Positions 22,381 to 32,647 of a stretch of 64,000 bases of DNA are shown here, in pieces; positions within the stretch are counted from its first letter, which is position 1, and every line of letters begins with the position of its first letter. The translations under genes and the position numbers were made by a program. The DNA lies in NCBI GenBank assembly GCA_963575645.1, contig OY754464.1, positions 73,010,948-73,074,947 of the forward strand, in the 5' to 3' direction. The DNA comes from Xanthostigma xanthostigma. Lineage: Eukaryota > Arthropoda > Insecta > Raphidioptera > Raphidiidae. Below the pieces are notes generated by a model. It had not been told where the DNA came from and did no database searches. It was given only the letters and a program-made list of their open reading frames with translations.

Positions 22381-22984
22381 TAGGGGACTTTGAAAAAATT
22401 GTTGAAAGTCGAAACGCGCATATTTTGTTTGGCTCTTGAACTTGTGCTTGTTTATTTATTTGTAACTATACTGGAATTGTCGAAGAAAACATTTTTATTG
22501 TCTATTTCTGATTTTTTTTTTGTTTCAATTTTCCGCGGTTTCTAGCAAACGCGGATAAAGGCGGCCTACTGCACTTTATTATTACGATTTTCGTATTGAA
22601 AACATGTATTTTTCAGTAGGTAAGTGTTTTTTCTGCAATACATAACTTGCCACTTATTCTAAGTAATGTTTTTTCTCAGCACAAACATAGCATTTTTTAT
22701 CTGTGCCCCGTAGGAATTTACATGATTTCTTTATCTCGTGTTAATTGTTTTTCTACTACCTACGAATTTTAGATTGATTACTGACACACTTTTAGATTAC
22801 ATTATTTTTTATAAGTTGTGATGGTTTTTAAATTAATGTGATAAATAAATATGTGTGGTAGGGAGCTGAAGCGCAAAAAAAGACATGTCGTCCCAACTTT
22901 CTGGCGTCTGGTATACGATATATACCTAAGCTATTTAAATAGGCAGAATATGGACCCATTTTAAGATAAGGTAGGAAAATCGAA

Positions 22985-23735
22985 AAAAAAATTTTTTTGA
23001 CCTAACCGCTTGGTTTTGACAGTATGCTTTACTTTCAGTGCTCCACATTCTCGGAAAAATAGTGAACCCTAACTTTTTTTCTTTTCAGAAAAATAGTGGC
23101 AGAAAATTTTGGTCGGGCCATTTTTCCGAAATTTGACGTCAAAATGTCGAAAATTGAATAAAAAATGTGAAAGATGTTAAAAAAATGGTTAAAAATTAAA
23201 AGAAATTCTGCCGCTTCGCTTTAGGTTCTGTTAGAGCCAAATGACCGGGAAATACCAGCGGCAGAAATTTTTGCCTAATTACATCCTCCCCAAGCCACCG
23301 CTAAGAGGATGGATTTATGAATTGGCCTCCTAGGTTTTCTCTAACAGAACCTAAAAACGCAGCAGCAGAAATTTTTTTAATAACCAATTTTTTACCATCT
23401 TTTACATTTTTTATTCAATTTTCGACATTTTGACCGCTGATGACCTCAGCTGTTGAGCGTCTATAATTCACAATCTCTCTCTCGACATTTTGACGTCAAA
23501 TTGCGGAAAAACGGCCCGATCAAAATTTCCTCCACTATTTTTCCGTCGATGTAGGTACACATCGAAAAGAAAATTTTCCGTTTTGTTAGATCCGGTTAGG
23601 TTTCAATTTTTTTAAATTTACGCACGAAAAAATGGCCCTTGAATTTTTTCTGCCACTATTTTGCCGGAAATGTGGAGCACTAAAAGTAAATTACATCGCT
23701 ATAACCAAACGGTTAGGCCGACATTTTTAGAAGTA
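22985..23735. repeat. Foldback with multiple paired segments
   Basis: GACCTAACCGCTTGGTTTTG pairs with AACCAAACGGTTAGGCCGA at the other end. AGTGCTCCACATTCTCGG pairs with CCGGAAATGTGGAGCACT, and further pairing involves TTCTGTTAGAGCC/CTCTAACAGAACC and TTTGACGTCAAAATGTC/GACATTTTGACGTCAAA. A fragment of the same sequence is at 19110-19215. No coding. Confidence 0.6.
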
Positions 23736-23874
23736 AAACTTCTTTAGGCACGCTTGACTTGGGGAGTAAGCTGGTAAATTCCTGACGAAAGCGTTTACGG
23801 AAATCGGACGAGGCGAACGGAAGTTGAGAGGGAGATATAAGTTAGTGCACATTTTCTTTCTCTCTTCCTCAACA

Positions 23875-24115
23875 AATACTTCACTGGCTGGTGGCGCCAT
23901 CAGGTGGCCGAAAATACAAGCAGTATAAACGTATTACTTTTGTTTTCATTATGTTTATGTAGGTATAATATTCTACGTTTAAAGTGAATAAAATTGTAAA
24001 TTCATTTTAAAGTTCATATTTTGTTAATTTTCGAGTGAATAATAACAAATTATGGCAGGAAGAAGTTTTACTTCAGTCCTGTGGTCTTAGGTCTAAAGCA
24101 CACTCGTCTTTTTTT
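23875..24115 (+). repeat. Family-E repeat, copy E1
   Basis: It contains GGCGCCATCAGGTGGCCGAA, TCTACGTTTAAAGTGAATAA and ATTATGGCAGGAAGAAG, and ends at TAAAGCACACTCGTC. Copies at 44528-44745 (plus) and 53330-53465 (minus) stop at the same ACACTCGT terminus, which is therefore a true element end. Confidence 0.6.
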
Positions 24116-24833
24116 CGATTTTTCGATGATTTTTTTGTTGTTTCAAGCACTTGAATATTGTTTACCACTCCTGTCACAATTAAGACCGGTGTTTGTGAGA
24201 CAGATTGACAGTGTCGGTCAGCAATGACAATACACGAGTTTTAATGTTACCCGTTCATCTTGTTGGACATACTTTTATTTATCTCAACTCTAAATCTTGA
24301 CGGGCCAACAAACAATATCTGTGCAGATTTTATCAAAATAAATACTTTGTGTGTTGACTGCACGTTCAAAATTTCGTTGAGCTCTAGTGTTTAAAAAAGC
24401 CTATCTTCGTCACACGAAAAATCAAAACCGTGCAAATATTCTTGATGTGTTCTATCTCACAGAGGGCCTCTCATGGTATTATGTTTACATTTTCTCTCTA
24501 TCACGAAAGAAATTATTCAGTTTCAGTTTTGTTATAAATAGTTTTGACTAAAAAACAACAACAACATTAAAATCGATTTTGCTTGAATAAAGTTATTGAG
24601 AATTACATTGAAACTATATTTCATTCTAATAAAATGTCCTATTTATCTCCACCTTATAAAGCGGCTCTTTTTTCGAGTTTAAATGGATTCCAAATGCTCG
24701 TTCCTGAATGAACTCCGTTCGAAATGTCGTTTGCAACGCTTAGTTCAAGGATCTAACAAGGACCGGGAGCATCAGTCCCGAAGTTTCCCGTTTCGTCACA
24801 ATATGATAAACTACTCTTGTACGTTTTGACGTG
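24116..24833. other. No gene identified
   Basis: AT-rich DNA without a long frame or a recognised repeat. Confidence 0.45.
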
Positions 24834-25310
24834 ATAACGTCTTATAAATTGATGAAACACCAATCTCATAAATTGATGAAACACCGGCTGCATGTACGAA
24901 AAAGTGTCACGTTCCGAAATGTGATAGAGAAGCACGATCGGCCCAAGTTTGACAGCTACAAAAATTTATTTATTAAAGATCACACAAACTTCCAATAGAC
25001 TACCACAGTTCGCTCGTATATATACTTACAGGGAGTGAAAAATCCACACCACCCAACCGTCCGTTTATTAAAACTGCGTGTATTTTGAAAACGGTTCATT
25101 ATATTTAAAAACCGTTTCTACAGTTGGCTAGAACTCTAATTTTACTATTTAAATATGTAAAAATAAATGTTTGGAAACGTATACGTATAATGTGAAAAAT
25201 AAAAAAAGTTATTTTTCAACACTTTACGAGTATGGTCAATGTTTCTTTATGACATTATCACGTAAAACTATCGTCCGTAAACCGACTTTGCAGGCAACCA
25301 ATTTTTTTAA
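24834..25310 (-). mobile_element. Family-A transposon, copy A4 (middle replaced)
   Basis: Left part: TTTTGACGTGATAACGTCTT and the doubled ATAAATTGATGAAACACC. Right edge: AAACTATCGTCCGTAAACCG and TTTGCAGGCAACCAA. The middle (about 24965-25250) does not match other copies. The 71-codon frame at 25171-25386 crosses the element edge. Confidence 0.6.
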
Positions 25311-25556
25311 GGAACTCTCTCCTGCACTGTTTGCCCATTCACTTCGCGAAAAGAAAATCTGCTCATACGAGAATAACATCTGCTAAGTTTGAATAAAAAA
25401 AAAATAATAAAAAACTATATGTAAAGAATATTGAAAAAATTTGTAGATAAATATTAAATGAAATATGAAATAGTTGTAAAAAACCAAATACAATTCTGCC
25501 GTACTTGACCGGATTTGAACCTGCGAATTACTATATTCAAGGCAGCCGCTCTATCT

Positions 25557-25564
25557 ATACAGAG
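25557..25564. repeat. 8-bp target-site duplication ATACAGAG (left)
   Basis: Exact match to 25853-25860. Confidence 0.8.
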
Positions 25565-25852
25565 CAGGCCTGGGCAAATGGCGGATCCGGCCCGCAGCAC
25601 AATTTTGTTCGGCCCGCGAAGCATTTTATAAATTTTAGACAAATAGTAAAGAAATATCAAGGGCCAGAACAGACGAAAAAAGGATCCAAGGAGGTTTTTT
25701 TTTTGCTCTCCAAATGCGGAAATAGAATGTGAGGACCTTTTTTTTGCTCTGCAAATTTCTGGCCCGCGGTCAAATTTTCAACGGCTAAGTGGCCCGCGGT
25801 CAAATTTTCATCAGCTATGTGGCCCGGCGATCAAAAGATTTGCCCGTCCCTG
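25565..25852. mobile_element. hAT MITE of the GGCCCGCGG type, 288 bp
   Basis: Begins CAGGCCTGGGCAAATGGCGG and ends GATTTGCCCGTCCCTG, with an exact 8-bp duplication. GGCCCGCGGTCAAATTTTC is doubled internally. Related to 14399-14656 and 51070-51308. Confidence 0.85.
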
Positions 25853-25860
25853 ATACAGAG
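25853..25860. repeat. 8-bp target-site duplication ATACAGAG (right)
   Basis: Exact partner of 25557-25564. Confidence 0.8.
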
Positions 25861-25869
25861 CATAGAAAG

Positions 25870-26320
25870 TCGATCTGCCGAGTAACTGCAGTGCAGTAAC
25901 TCGCACCGTATGGACGACGAGTTACTCGCACGTGCGAGTTACTTCAACATTTTTTGTTTTCACTCGCCTAGCGCCTGACAGCAGCTCGCACGTCACTCGC
26001 ATCGTTCAGACGCGTTCGGCAGTAACTCGCCTGTGTCGCCTTTCCTACACGCATTTTTTTAAATCAAATCACGTTGACTCGACATCGTGACAACTCGTAT
26101 GAGACTGGGCAGCTACTTGAATTATGTGGACAGCGCAGGCGAGCCGAGCTACTGGCGTACGAGTACACACTACTGGCAGGTCAGCAGCTCGCAACGTGTA
26201 AACCAACCACTGAGATTCCCTGGACGAGTTTACTCGCAAGCATCAACGATGGTGGCGCCGTGCAGCGGCATCGAAACTAATGACGCGACGTGCAGTAAAC
26301 ACAGTCGCATTTGAAATGTT
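25870..26320. other. GC-rich block with many ACTCG/CGAGT motifs
   Basis: About 450 bp richer in GC and CpG than its surroundings. ACTCG or CGAGT recurs at least ten times (GTAACTCGCACC, GAGTTACTCGC, TCACTCGCATCG, ACTCGCAAGC). It includes the perfect palindrome at 25924-25939. Two overlapping plus frames (26074-26280, 26087-26314) show no domain. Probably subterminal DNA of an unrecognised transposon, less likely a regulatory block. Confidence 0.4.
25924..25939. repeat. 16-bp perfect palindrome with CACGTG core
   Basis: ACTCGCACGTGCGAGT equals its own reverse complement and centres on an E-box-type CACGTG. Confidence 0.8.
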
Positions 26321-26604
26321 TTGTAGAGCAACATGCGCTCAACATATCGTATAACGGTGTACTTGGCGTGGGCATTTTATATAATAGAAATGACATGTTT
26401 GTTAAGAGATTCGCATCAGATAGTGTCAAAATAATATAAAATAATTACTAGATGTTTTAATTGGTATGTGGCTAGTTTATAGTCGCGATACTTTCAACGA
26501 GATTGTACTTGAGGTTATTTTCGGTAGTTTTTTTCTTAATTTCGGCGATTATGTTTGGATAAATATATAGAAACACAGACACTTGAAAACGTTCTACAAA
26601 CACA

Positions 26605-26736
26605 TTTTACCATTCCAACCCACAAGTGGGGAATGGTACTAGTTTAGGTCAAAATTCACTTTTCAAAAGGTCCCCCGAATCCAAAAAACATATTCTTGGA
26701 AAAACTCTGTGCGTTGTTTGTCTGTGAGTACGAATA
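26605..26736 (+). repeat. Family-B fragment, copy B4
   Basis: The first about 130 bp of the family (CATTCCAACCCACAAGTGGG to CTCTGTGCGTTGTTTGTCTG) with internal deletions. The rest is missing, and a Helitron begins 30 bp downstream. Confidence 0.6.
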
Positions 26737-26766
26737 GGGTTTTACTCTGATAGTAAACAAAGTGAA

Positions 26767-27380
26767 TCTATACTAATATATAAAGCTGAAGAGTTTGTAT
26801 GTTTGTTTGTTTGTTTGAACGCGCTAATCTCAGGAACTACTGGTTCAAATTGAATAAAATTTTTTTTGTTGGATAGTCCATTTACCGAGGAAGGCTATAG
26901 GCTATATAATATTACGCCACGACCATTAGGAGCGTAGCTTTAATGAAAAATGTTGCAAAAAGTATCTCAAAAATAATCTTCTATTCATGTGAAAAGCACT
27001 AACTAGATATACTCATATTAGTGATGAAAGAACACGACCTCAGATAGATCAATCGGTAGCGCATGCGACTGTCAATATCAGGGTCGTGGGTTCGAGCCTC
27101 ACGTTGGGTGAATATCTTTCATTTTTTTTTACATTGTTTCCTTCTAAGGCTTACATTTAAATTTATTTTAATTTTATTTAATTCATTTAAAAAAAAATAT
27201 TAGTTAAAAAAAGTTTAAATACTGCTCTTTATCGACAAAAACTTTTGAACGGTAACTCCGATCATCATGAAATTTGGACACAACATTCATCTCGGTAAAG
27301 TAAGATGAATGTGTGTACTTATGTCCCTTCCTTCCCCATTCATTCTTTTGCACCCGGGTGAAACCGGGCGGGACCGCTAG
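26767..27380 (+). mobile_element. Non-autonomous Helitron carrying a tRNA-Lys relic, 614 bp
   Basis: 5' end A|TCTATACTAATATATAAAGC. 3' end is the hairpin CCCGG-GTGAAA-CCGGG followed by CGGGACCGCTAG|T. These are the hallmarks of Helitrons: TC start, 3' hairpin, CTAG end, insertion between A and T, no duplication. Between the conserved head (GAACGCGCTAATCTCAGG) and tail (GGTAACTCCGATCATCATG) lies an extra segment of about 300 bp holding a tRNA-like sequence at 27037-27112. No Rep/helicase gene, so transposition would depend on an autonomous relative. Confidence 0.85.
27037..27112 (+). pseudogene. tRNA-Lys-derived relic inside a Helitron
   Basis: The A-box region (ATCAATCGGTAGCGCATG) and B box (GGTTCGAGCC) are clear, and the 3' half (CAGGGTCGTGGGTTCGAGCC) agrees with eukaryotic tRNA-Lys(CTT) as I know it. 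Acceptor and anticodon stems no longer pair and the anticodon is altered, so it cannot be a working tRNA gene. The sister copy at 45352-45423 keeps CTT. Confidence 0.65.
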
Positions 27381-28323
27381 TAAAATATAAACCAAGACGA
27401 TCTGTAGAGCTCGGACGTACGTACATACATACAGACCAATCGACAACTGCTATTCGAGATTTTCAATTACAGTTTTAGGACTAATTATGAACCTGAATCA
27501 ATCTAAAAATGGTTCCGTTTTATAGAACAGAATCTACTCTTTTTAAAAAGCTACAATTTGAATGGATTTTGTGCGAAATTAACTTCTTGTATGAGCGAAA
27601 GTCAGCTTTGAAGCGCAAAGCGATAATAAAGCACATACCGCTAGGTTAGTGGTATGTGCATATTGAGTTAAAGTGAGTAAGCAGAATATTTACTTCGGTT
27701 TCTGTAATTTTCTTTTGAAATATCGAAACGTCTTTATCTACATTCATTTTTCATCATTAATGAGTACCTGACAAAATCTGACGCTTTTACTGACAACATT
27801 ACACGAATATTATAGTTAATAAGAAGAAGAAATTGGGTTATTAACTGACTGAATAGATTATTATTTTTATATCGCGTACACAGAAGTGAAAATTTCAATC
27901 AACTTCTGATTACAGGGCATCGGTTAAATCATTCCAATTATGTTTAATTATTTCTGTCGTACTAGGTATAATCATTCCACTATAAGTTTATCGTCACGTA
28001 ATACGTTTTAAAGATAAAAATTCCCGCGACAATTTATGCCGTTCAAAACAGTTTTTAATGTACCTACTATGCAAGATCTTTTCTGCGTCCAATTTGTGCT
28101 AGAAAAAAGATCAGAAATTATTGTTGGTTTACAGTCACAAAGATACGAGACCAATTAATTATATTAACTAATTTAATTTCGAAATTGCAATTTTTTGACA
28201 TGTCAAAAAACGCACCCCCGCAATGACGTTTTGAGGTGTGACGTTTGAATTGACCTATATATACACACGTGATACCCAGCCGAGCCTAACTTGCAGCGTA
28301 CTACAAGAATGACGTCACAGTAA
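27381..28323. other. No gene identified
   Basis: AT-rich DNA between two Helitrons. Nothing was recognised. Confidence 0.45.
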
Positions 28324-28659
28324 TCTATATTAATATATAAAGCAAAAGAGTTTGTTTGTTTGGTTGAACGCGCTAATCTCAGGAACTACTGGTTCGAATT
28401 GAAAAAAAAAATTTTTTGTTGGATAGCCTATTTATCGAGGAAGGCTATAGGCTATAAAATATCACGCTACAACTAATAGGAGTGGAGTATCAATGAACCC
28501 AAAATTTGTCCGTCCGACAAAAACTTTTGAACGGTAACTCCGATCATCATGAAATTTGGACACAACATTCATCTTGGTAAAGTAAGATGAATATGGGTAC
28601 TCATGTCCCTCCCCCCATTCGTTCTTTTGCACCCGGGTGAAACCGGGCGGGACCGCTAG
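28324..28659 (+). mobile_element. Short non-autonomous Helitron, 336 bp
   Basis: A|TCTATATTAATATATAAAGC at the 5' end, hairpin plus GGACCGCTAG|T at the 3' end. Head and tail are joined directly, without the tRNA-bearing segment. Same family as 26767-27380. Confidence 0.85.
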
Positions 28660-29319
28660 TTAGTAATATGGCGGCTCGTTTTTTCGCCAAGTTGTATATT
28701 TGAAATTTTGAATGCTTTTTTATTCCGGGACTTTGCTAACACCCTGTATACAAAAGAGCAATCCCGGAAACTCCACCACTGCAACGGCATCGAGTGTTTT
28801 TTTAAAAAAATTTATAAATAAACAGTCAAGCCTTCAACTAATTTTTTATCTAAATTTTTTAATTTTTGTTTTTTCGTAGATCAATATTTAAATATTCAAG
28901 TCACCTAAAAACCTCAAATAAAATTGATTATAATTAACTGGCCAATTTATTGTAATTGTTGCATAAAATAGCTTTTGCATTCTTCTGTTGAAGCAAAGTA
29001 AACAAACAGGTATATAATATAACAAATCAATTGAACAAATAAAAAAAAAAAGAAAAGAAACATCCTTCGCTCGAGGACTATTGTGAGTTGTTTATATAGA
29101 AAAGAAAGTAGGTGCGCAGGTCTCAATGGCATATTCAATATTACAAATGTATTAAAATAATAATACAGAGTATTTATACGCCAGATTGAAGTACTTATTT
29201 TGAATAACTGCTGAGTAACCAAATCTATCATTCAAAAAATCCCATTACGAAGTAACAAAAGCCCAAATATACATAATATTAACAATGAATACTGTATATA
29301 GTTCGTGTTTTCGTTAAAA
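28660..29319. other. No gene identified
   Basis: AT-rich. ACACCCTGTATAC near 28740 resembles one end of the TACAGGGTGT elements. The minus frame at 28947-29231 is low complexity with no domain. Confidence 0.4.
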
Positions 29320-29500
29320 AGAACGCGCACACTTGTCAAGCACAAACCTGCGTGACCTGCACATCACGGAGCAAAAAAACACGGACATCTTCTATGTTTT
29401 TAACGGAGTAGCGCACATTAGATCAGCACCAGCAGTCAGCAGCCGGCAACGACCATCAGTCGGCTTTCTGATCTAGTGTGCTAGTGACGCGTCGTTTTCA

Positions 29501-30019
29501 TTAGTGTCCGACCGAAGCTTCGGCTTCGGTCACCTTCGGCTTCGGCCTTCCCTTAGGTTACATCGGAAAATATCAAAACAGTGTCATCATGAGCAAATGA
29601 TACTACGGATCCTTCTATGAATATGTTATACAGATCATTCATGTGTATTAAAAAAAGTATAGGGCCTAGGACGGTACCTTGCGGCACACCATAACTGATT
29701 ATTTGTTCTTCATTGCACTGACCATTCACAGATGCAAACTGTTTCCTGTTTGAAAGGTAACTTACAAACCATCTCATGACCACACCTCTGATTCCAATAT
29801 TGGATAGTTTTTGAATTAGGATCTTATGGGATACTGTGTCGAAGAACTTGGCCAGATCAAGGAAAATTGCCAAATTAAATGTAAACCTTCAATTAAAAAG
29901 TTTTAAAATAATTTATATTATTAATTGTAGCTTGTAGCAGTTGTAGCCAATTTAAACTGAATTTCTTAGGGTTTTTGTTTTCGGTTTCGGCCAGAAATCG
30001 ACCTTCGGTCGGACACTAA
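29501..30019. mobile_element. MITE with TTAGTGTCCGACCGAAG ends, carrying an RT fragment
   Basis: Left TTAGTGTCCGACCGAAG and right CTTCGGTCGGACACTAA are exact inverted repeats. GGCTTCGG motifs fill the left subterminal region. A reverse-transcriptase fragment sits in the middle. No 8-bp duplication was found. Confidence 0.65.
29553..29873 (-). pseudogene. Non-LTR retrotransposon reverse-transcriptase fragment
   Basis: A 107-codon open frame with RT motif A (FLDLAKFFDTVSHKIL), motif B (GVPQGTVLGPILFLI, then NDL) and motif C region (SFAHDDTVLIF), in the style of Jockey/CR1-like RTs that normally carry F/YADD. An extra codon (His) separates A from DD, which would disturb the catalytic loop. N-terminal endonuclease and C-terminal RT parts are missing. 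The fragment is flanked on both sides by MITE sequence, so it was captured or inserted there. Not functional. Confidence 0.85.
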
Positions 30020-30125
30020 TAATATTACTGGAAAACTGCGCATTACGAAACCTGCACTAAAATGTGCTGGTTTAGTGTGCGACATCGTGCAGGTTATAGA
30101 TTTGTGCTGGACAAGTATATGCGAA

Positions 30126-30981
30126 CTTTAAGGTCATTTTCTGTCTCGTTTTTAAACGACTTCAAAAAAAGGTTATAAATTCAATGTGGTTTTTTGTTCT
30201 GTGATTTCTCCGCCGGTTGTGAACCGATTTTATAATTCGTGTTCTATTTAATAGAGTATATAGGTACACCATCAGGGTGATCTACATAAATTTAACTAAA
30301 ATCGATTCAGTAGTTTAGTTTCAGTCTGCACCGAGCCAATACTTTATGGGCCCCATCCGCACAGTTGTAGGATTTTTCTAAAGGCCATTTATAAGATTTA
30401 GGATGTGTTAGCGGGCCAGACTCTAAATTAAAAACTAAAACACATTCTAAATTAAAATCTTTATTTATTTCGTTTCAATCAGTTTTTATATAAAGGTAAT
30501 ATACAGGATAAATTATCTTGAGTTTAGGATCCAGACATCTAAGGTCTCTTGTTTTTGATATAAGCTCATTGATGTCAGGTGTCATATTTAATGTAGTTAT
30601 TTTCGGAATAGATTGGAATCCTCACTGGATAGATGCTGGCCGCGGGCCGTACTGAGATGGCTTGAGGGCCGCATGTGGCCCGCGGACCGTATCTTTGACA
30701 TCACTCTTCTAGGGGATATGGAGCTCACCATCATGTCATTGACAAAGCGTTCAATCAAAAATGATATGCCGCGTCTAATAGCTAAGGATCTTTAAGTTCT
30801 GACGAAACTGTACCAGCTATAATTTAAATTTAATATTGATTTTCTTCTATCTAGAGATGGTCCAGTTTTTTATTTTGTAACTTTTGTTGTTGCTGTATTA
30901 TAATTAGGATAACATAAGCTAACAGGACGCATGTTTTATTGAGCAAAAAACTAAAAAAAAGAAGCCGAACCATATAAATTA
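30126..30981. other. No gene; fragments of family C and a hAT MITE
   Basis: Around 30155-30245 is a family-C-like piece (ACGACTTCAAAAAAAGG, GATTTCTCCGCCGGTTGTG). Around 30635-30705 is a hAT fragment (GGCCGCATGTGGCCCGCGG and TATCTTTGACATCAC). The 60-codon frame at 30613-30795 runs across the latter. Confidence 0.45.
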
Positions 30982-31321
30982 CTAGCGGTCCCGCCCGGTT
31001 TCACCCGGGTGCAAAAGAACGAATGGGAGGGGGGAGGTACACGAGTAAGCAAATTCATTTTAGTTTACCGAGATGAATGTTGTGTCCAAATTTCATGATG
31101 ATCGAAGTTAGCGTTCAGAAGTTTTTGTCAGACGGACAAATTTTGACTTTTGCAACATTTTTCATTGATGCTCCGCTCCTATTGGTCGTAGCGTGTTATT
31201 ATGTAGCCTATAGTCTTCCTCGATAAATGGGCTATCATTCAATTCGAACCAGTAGTTCCTGAGATTAGCGCATTCAACCAACCAAACAAACAAACTCTTC
31301 AGCTTTATATATTAGTATAGA
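30982..31321 (-). mobile_element. Short non-autonomous Helitron, 340 bp
   Basis: Minus orientation: CTAGCGGTCCCGCCCGG hairpin end at the left, CTTTATATATTAGTATAGA at the right, A/T target bases outside. Same short form as 28324-28659. Confidence 0.85.
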
Positions 31322-31781
31322 TTACAAATTACTTTTTACTTTTTAGTAGTATCTATATTTCAATAAAAGCTTATCTTTAAAGATCTTTATTTTACTAATG
31401 TTTATTTTTTAGTAATATGAATTAAAATGCATTTATTTGGATGATCTCTTCAAATGTTAGTCAATGGTAGATCAATGTAGTATTGTATGCATATTGCGTT
31501 GTTCGACGAATTGGAGTTTAGATGGCTTTGGTTATTAACATATGAATAACGATCTCATTAGTTTAGTGTCCTGTTGGCTGGTGGTTCAGCCTCTCATGAT
31601 TATGAAATATCCGAACCATGGTCGGTAATCGTATTATCATATTTCAGGGATGACAAAATTTATTTTCAGTAAGAGTGAAGCTTGGTTATCGCTTGCCAAA
31701 GGCGGGAGAATGCTAAGGTCTATAATATGTCGTGCCAGTGTTGGTTGGTTGGCTTCTATAACCGAGAATTGAATTTTCCTT
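31322..31781. other. No gene identified
   Basis: AT-rich DNA. Nothing recognised. Confidence 0.45.
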
Positions 31782-32045
31782 CATAGCCTAATGAAGAACT
31801 GAGATTCTTGAGGAAAATAGATCCAAGTCTCCAAAAAATGTGAGCAATACCTTATTCGAGACTGAAAAATATTCAGAAAAGGCGTTTTTGGCTATCGCTT
31901 ATAGTTTTTTGAGTAATTGCTAAAAATCTGATAAGCTTTTTTGTCTTTTCGTTTTTTCTTAATAACAAACGCAATTTTTTTCGGAATATTTTTCATATTT
32001 TTGGAGACTTGGATCTATTTTTCTCAAGAATCTAGACTAGGCTAT
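31782..32045. repeat. Inverted repeat with about 65-bp arms
   Basis: CATAGCCTAATG and GAAAATAGATCCAAGTCTCC on the left pair with GGAGACTTGGATCTATTTTT and CTAGGCTAT on the right. The loop is about 130 bp. Confidence 0.6.
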
Positions 32046-32111
32046 CAGATAAGATGTTACTAGATACACTTGAAACAAACGGACTAACATTCTGGAATCA
32101 CCTTAACGCGT

Positions 32112-32647
32112 TTAAGGTAGTACGAGCACCAAGGCAATTTTAAATAAAAGGCTTGATTTTTTTTATATGAAGTTGGACTAAATTTAAAATAATTCTGAAA
32201 ATTTTAGGGGGGTTGCCTGATTATTTAAATAAATAAATGACTTCAAAAGCAGGCATTTTTAACATTGGCTTTATAGTAAAACGGTAGATGGATGAAATGT
32301 TTTCATTGATTTCTCCAAAACTAGCCGGTGGAAATTAAAAAAAAACTATTTAAATTAAAGCAAAACCTTAATGAGTTACTGAAAACAAAAAAAAAAACCG
32401 TTGTACCCGACTAATTAAAAAGATATTTAATGAAAAAGGTTAAATATCTTTTTAATTAGTCGGGCACAACGGGTCTTTTTTGTTTTCAATAATTTATTAA
32501 GGTTTTAACTTTAATTTAAATAATTTTTTTTAAATTTCCACCGACTAGTTTTGGAGAAATCAATGAAAACATATCATTCATCTACCGAAATATTAAAAAA
32601 AATCAAGTTTTTTATTTATAGTTGCCTTGATGCTCGTACTACCTTAA
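32112..32647. mobile_element. TTAA-flanked foldback, copy 1, 536 bp
   Basis: TTAAGGTAGTACGAGCACC on the left and TGCTCGTACTACCTTAA on the right. Complementarity runs over nearly the whole length (CATTGATTTCTCCAAAACTA against its complement; CGACTAATTAAAAAGATATT at the centre). The TTAA at both edges is the piggyBac-type target, but no transposase is present and TTAA could be part of the inverted end. The second copy is at 34921-35335. Confidence 0.7.

Larger units (their letters stand above)
19900..22971. mobile_element. 3.07-kb element with inverted ends of about 110-130 bp
   Basis: The left end (CCTTATCTTAAAATGGGTCC, then GAAAGTTGGGACGTCATGT) is complementary to the right end (ACATGTCGTCCCAACTTTC, then GGACCCATTTTAAGATAAGG). 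The interior holds no transposase-like frame, only other repeats: a palindrome at 20891-21028 and the TA-flanked foldback at 21645-22380. It is probably a non-autonomous DNA transposon enlarged by nested insertions. No target duplication was identified. Confidence 0.6.
29320..30125. mobile_element. Outer element with inverted ends around a nested MITE
   Basis: CACTTGTCAAGCACAAACCT near 29324 is matched by the complement of AGGTTATAGATTTGTGCTGG near 30090, and GACCTGCAC by GTGCAGG. Further AGTGTGC/GCGCAC motifs recur on both sides. It contains the MITE at 29501-30019. Confidence 0.4.

Noticed and set aside
27037..27112. Functional tRNA gene
   Set aside because: Acceptor and anticodon stems do not pair. 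It is part of a Helitron.
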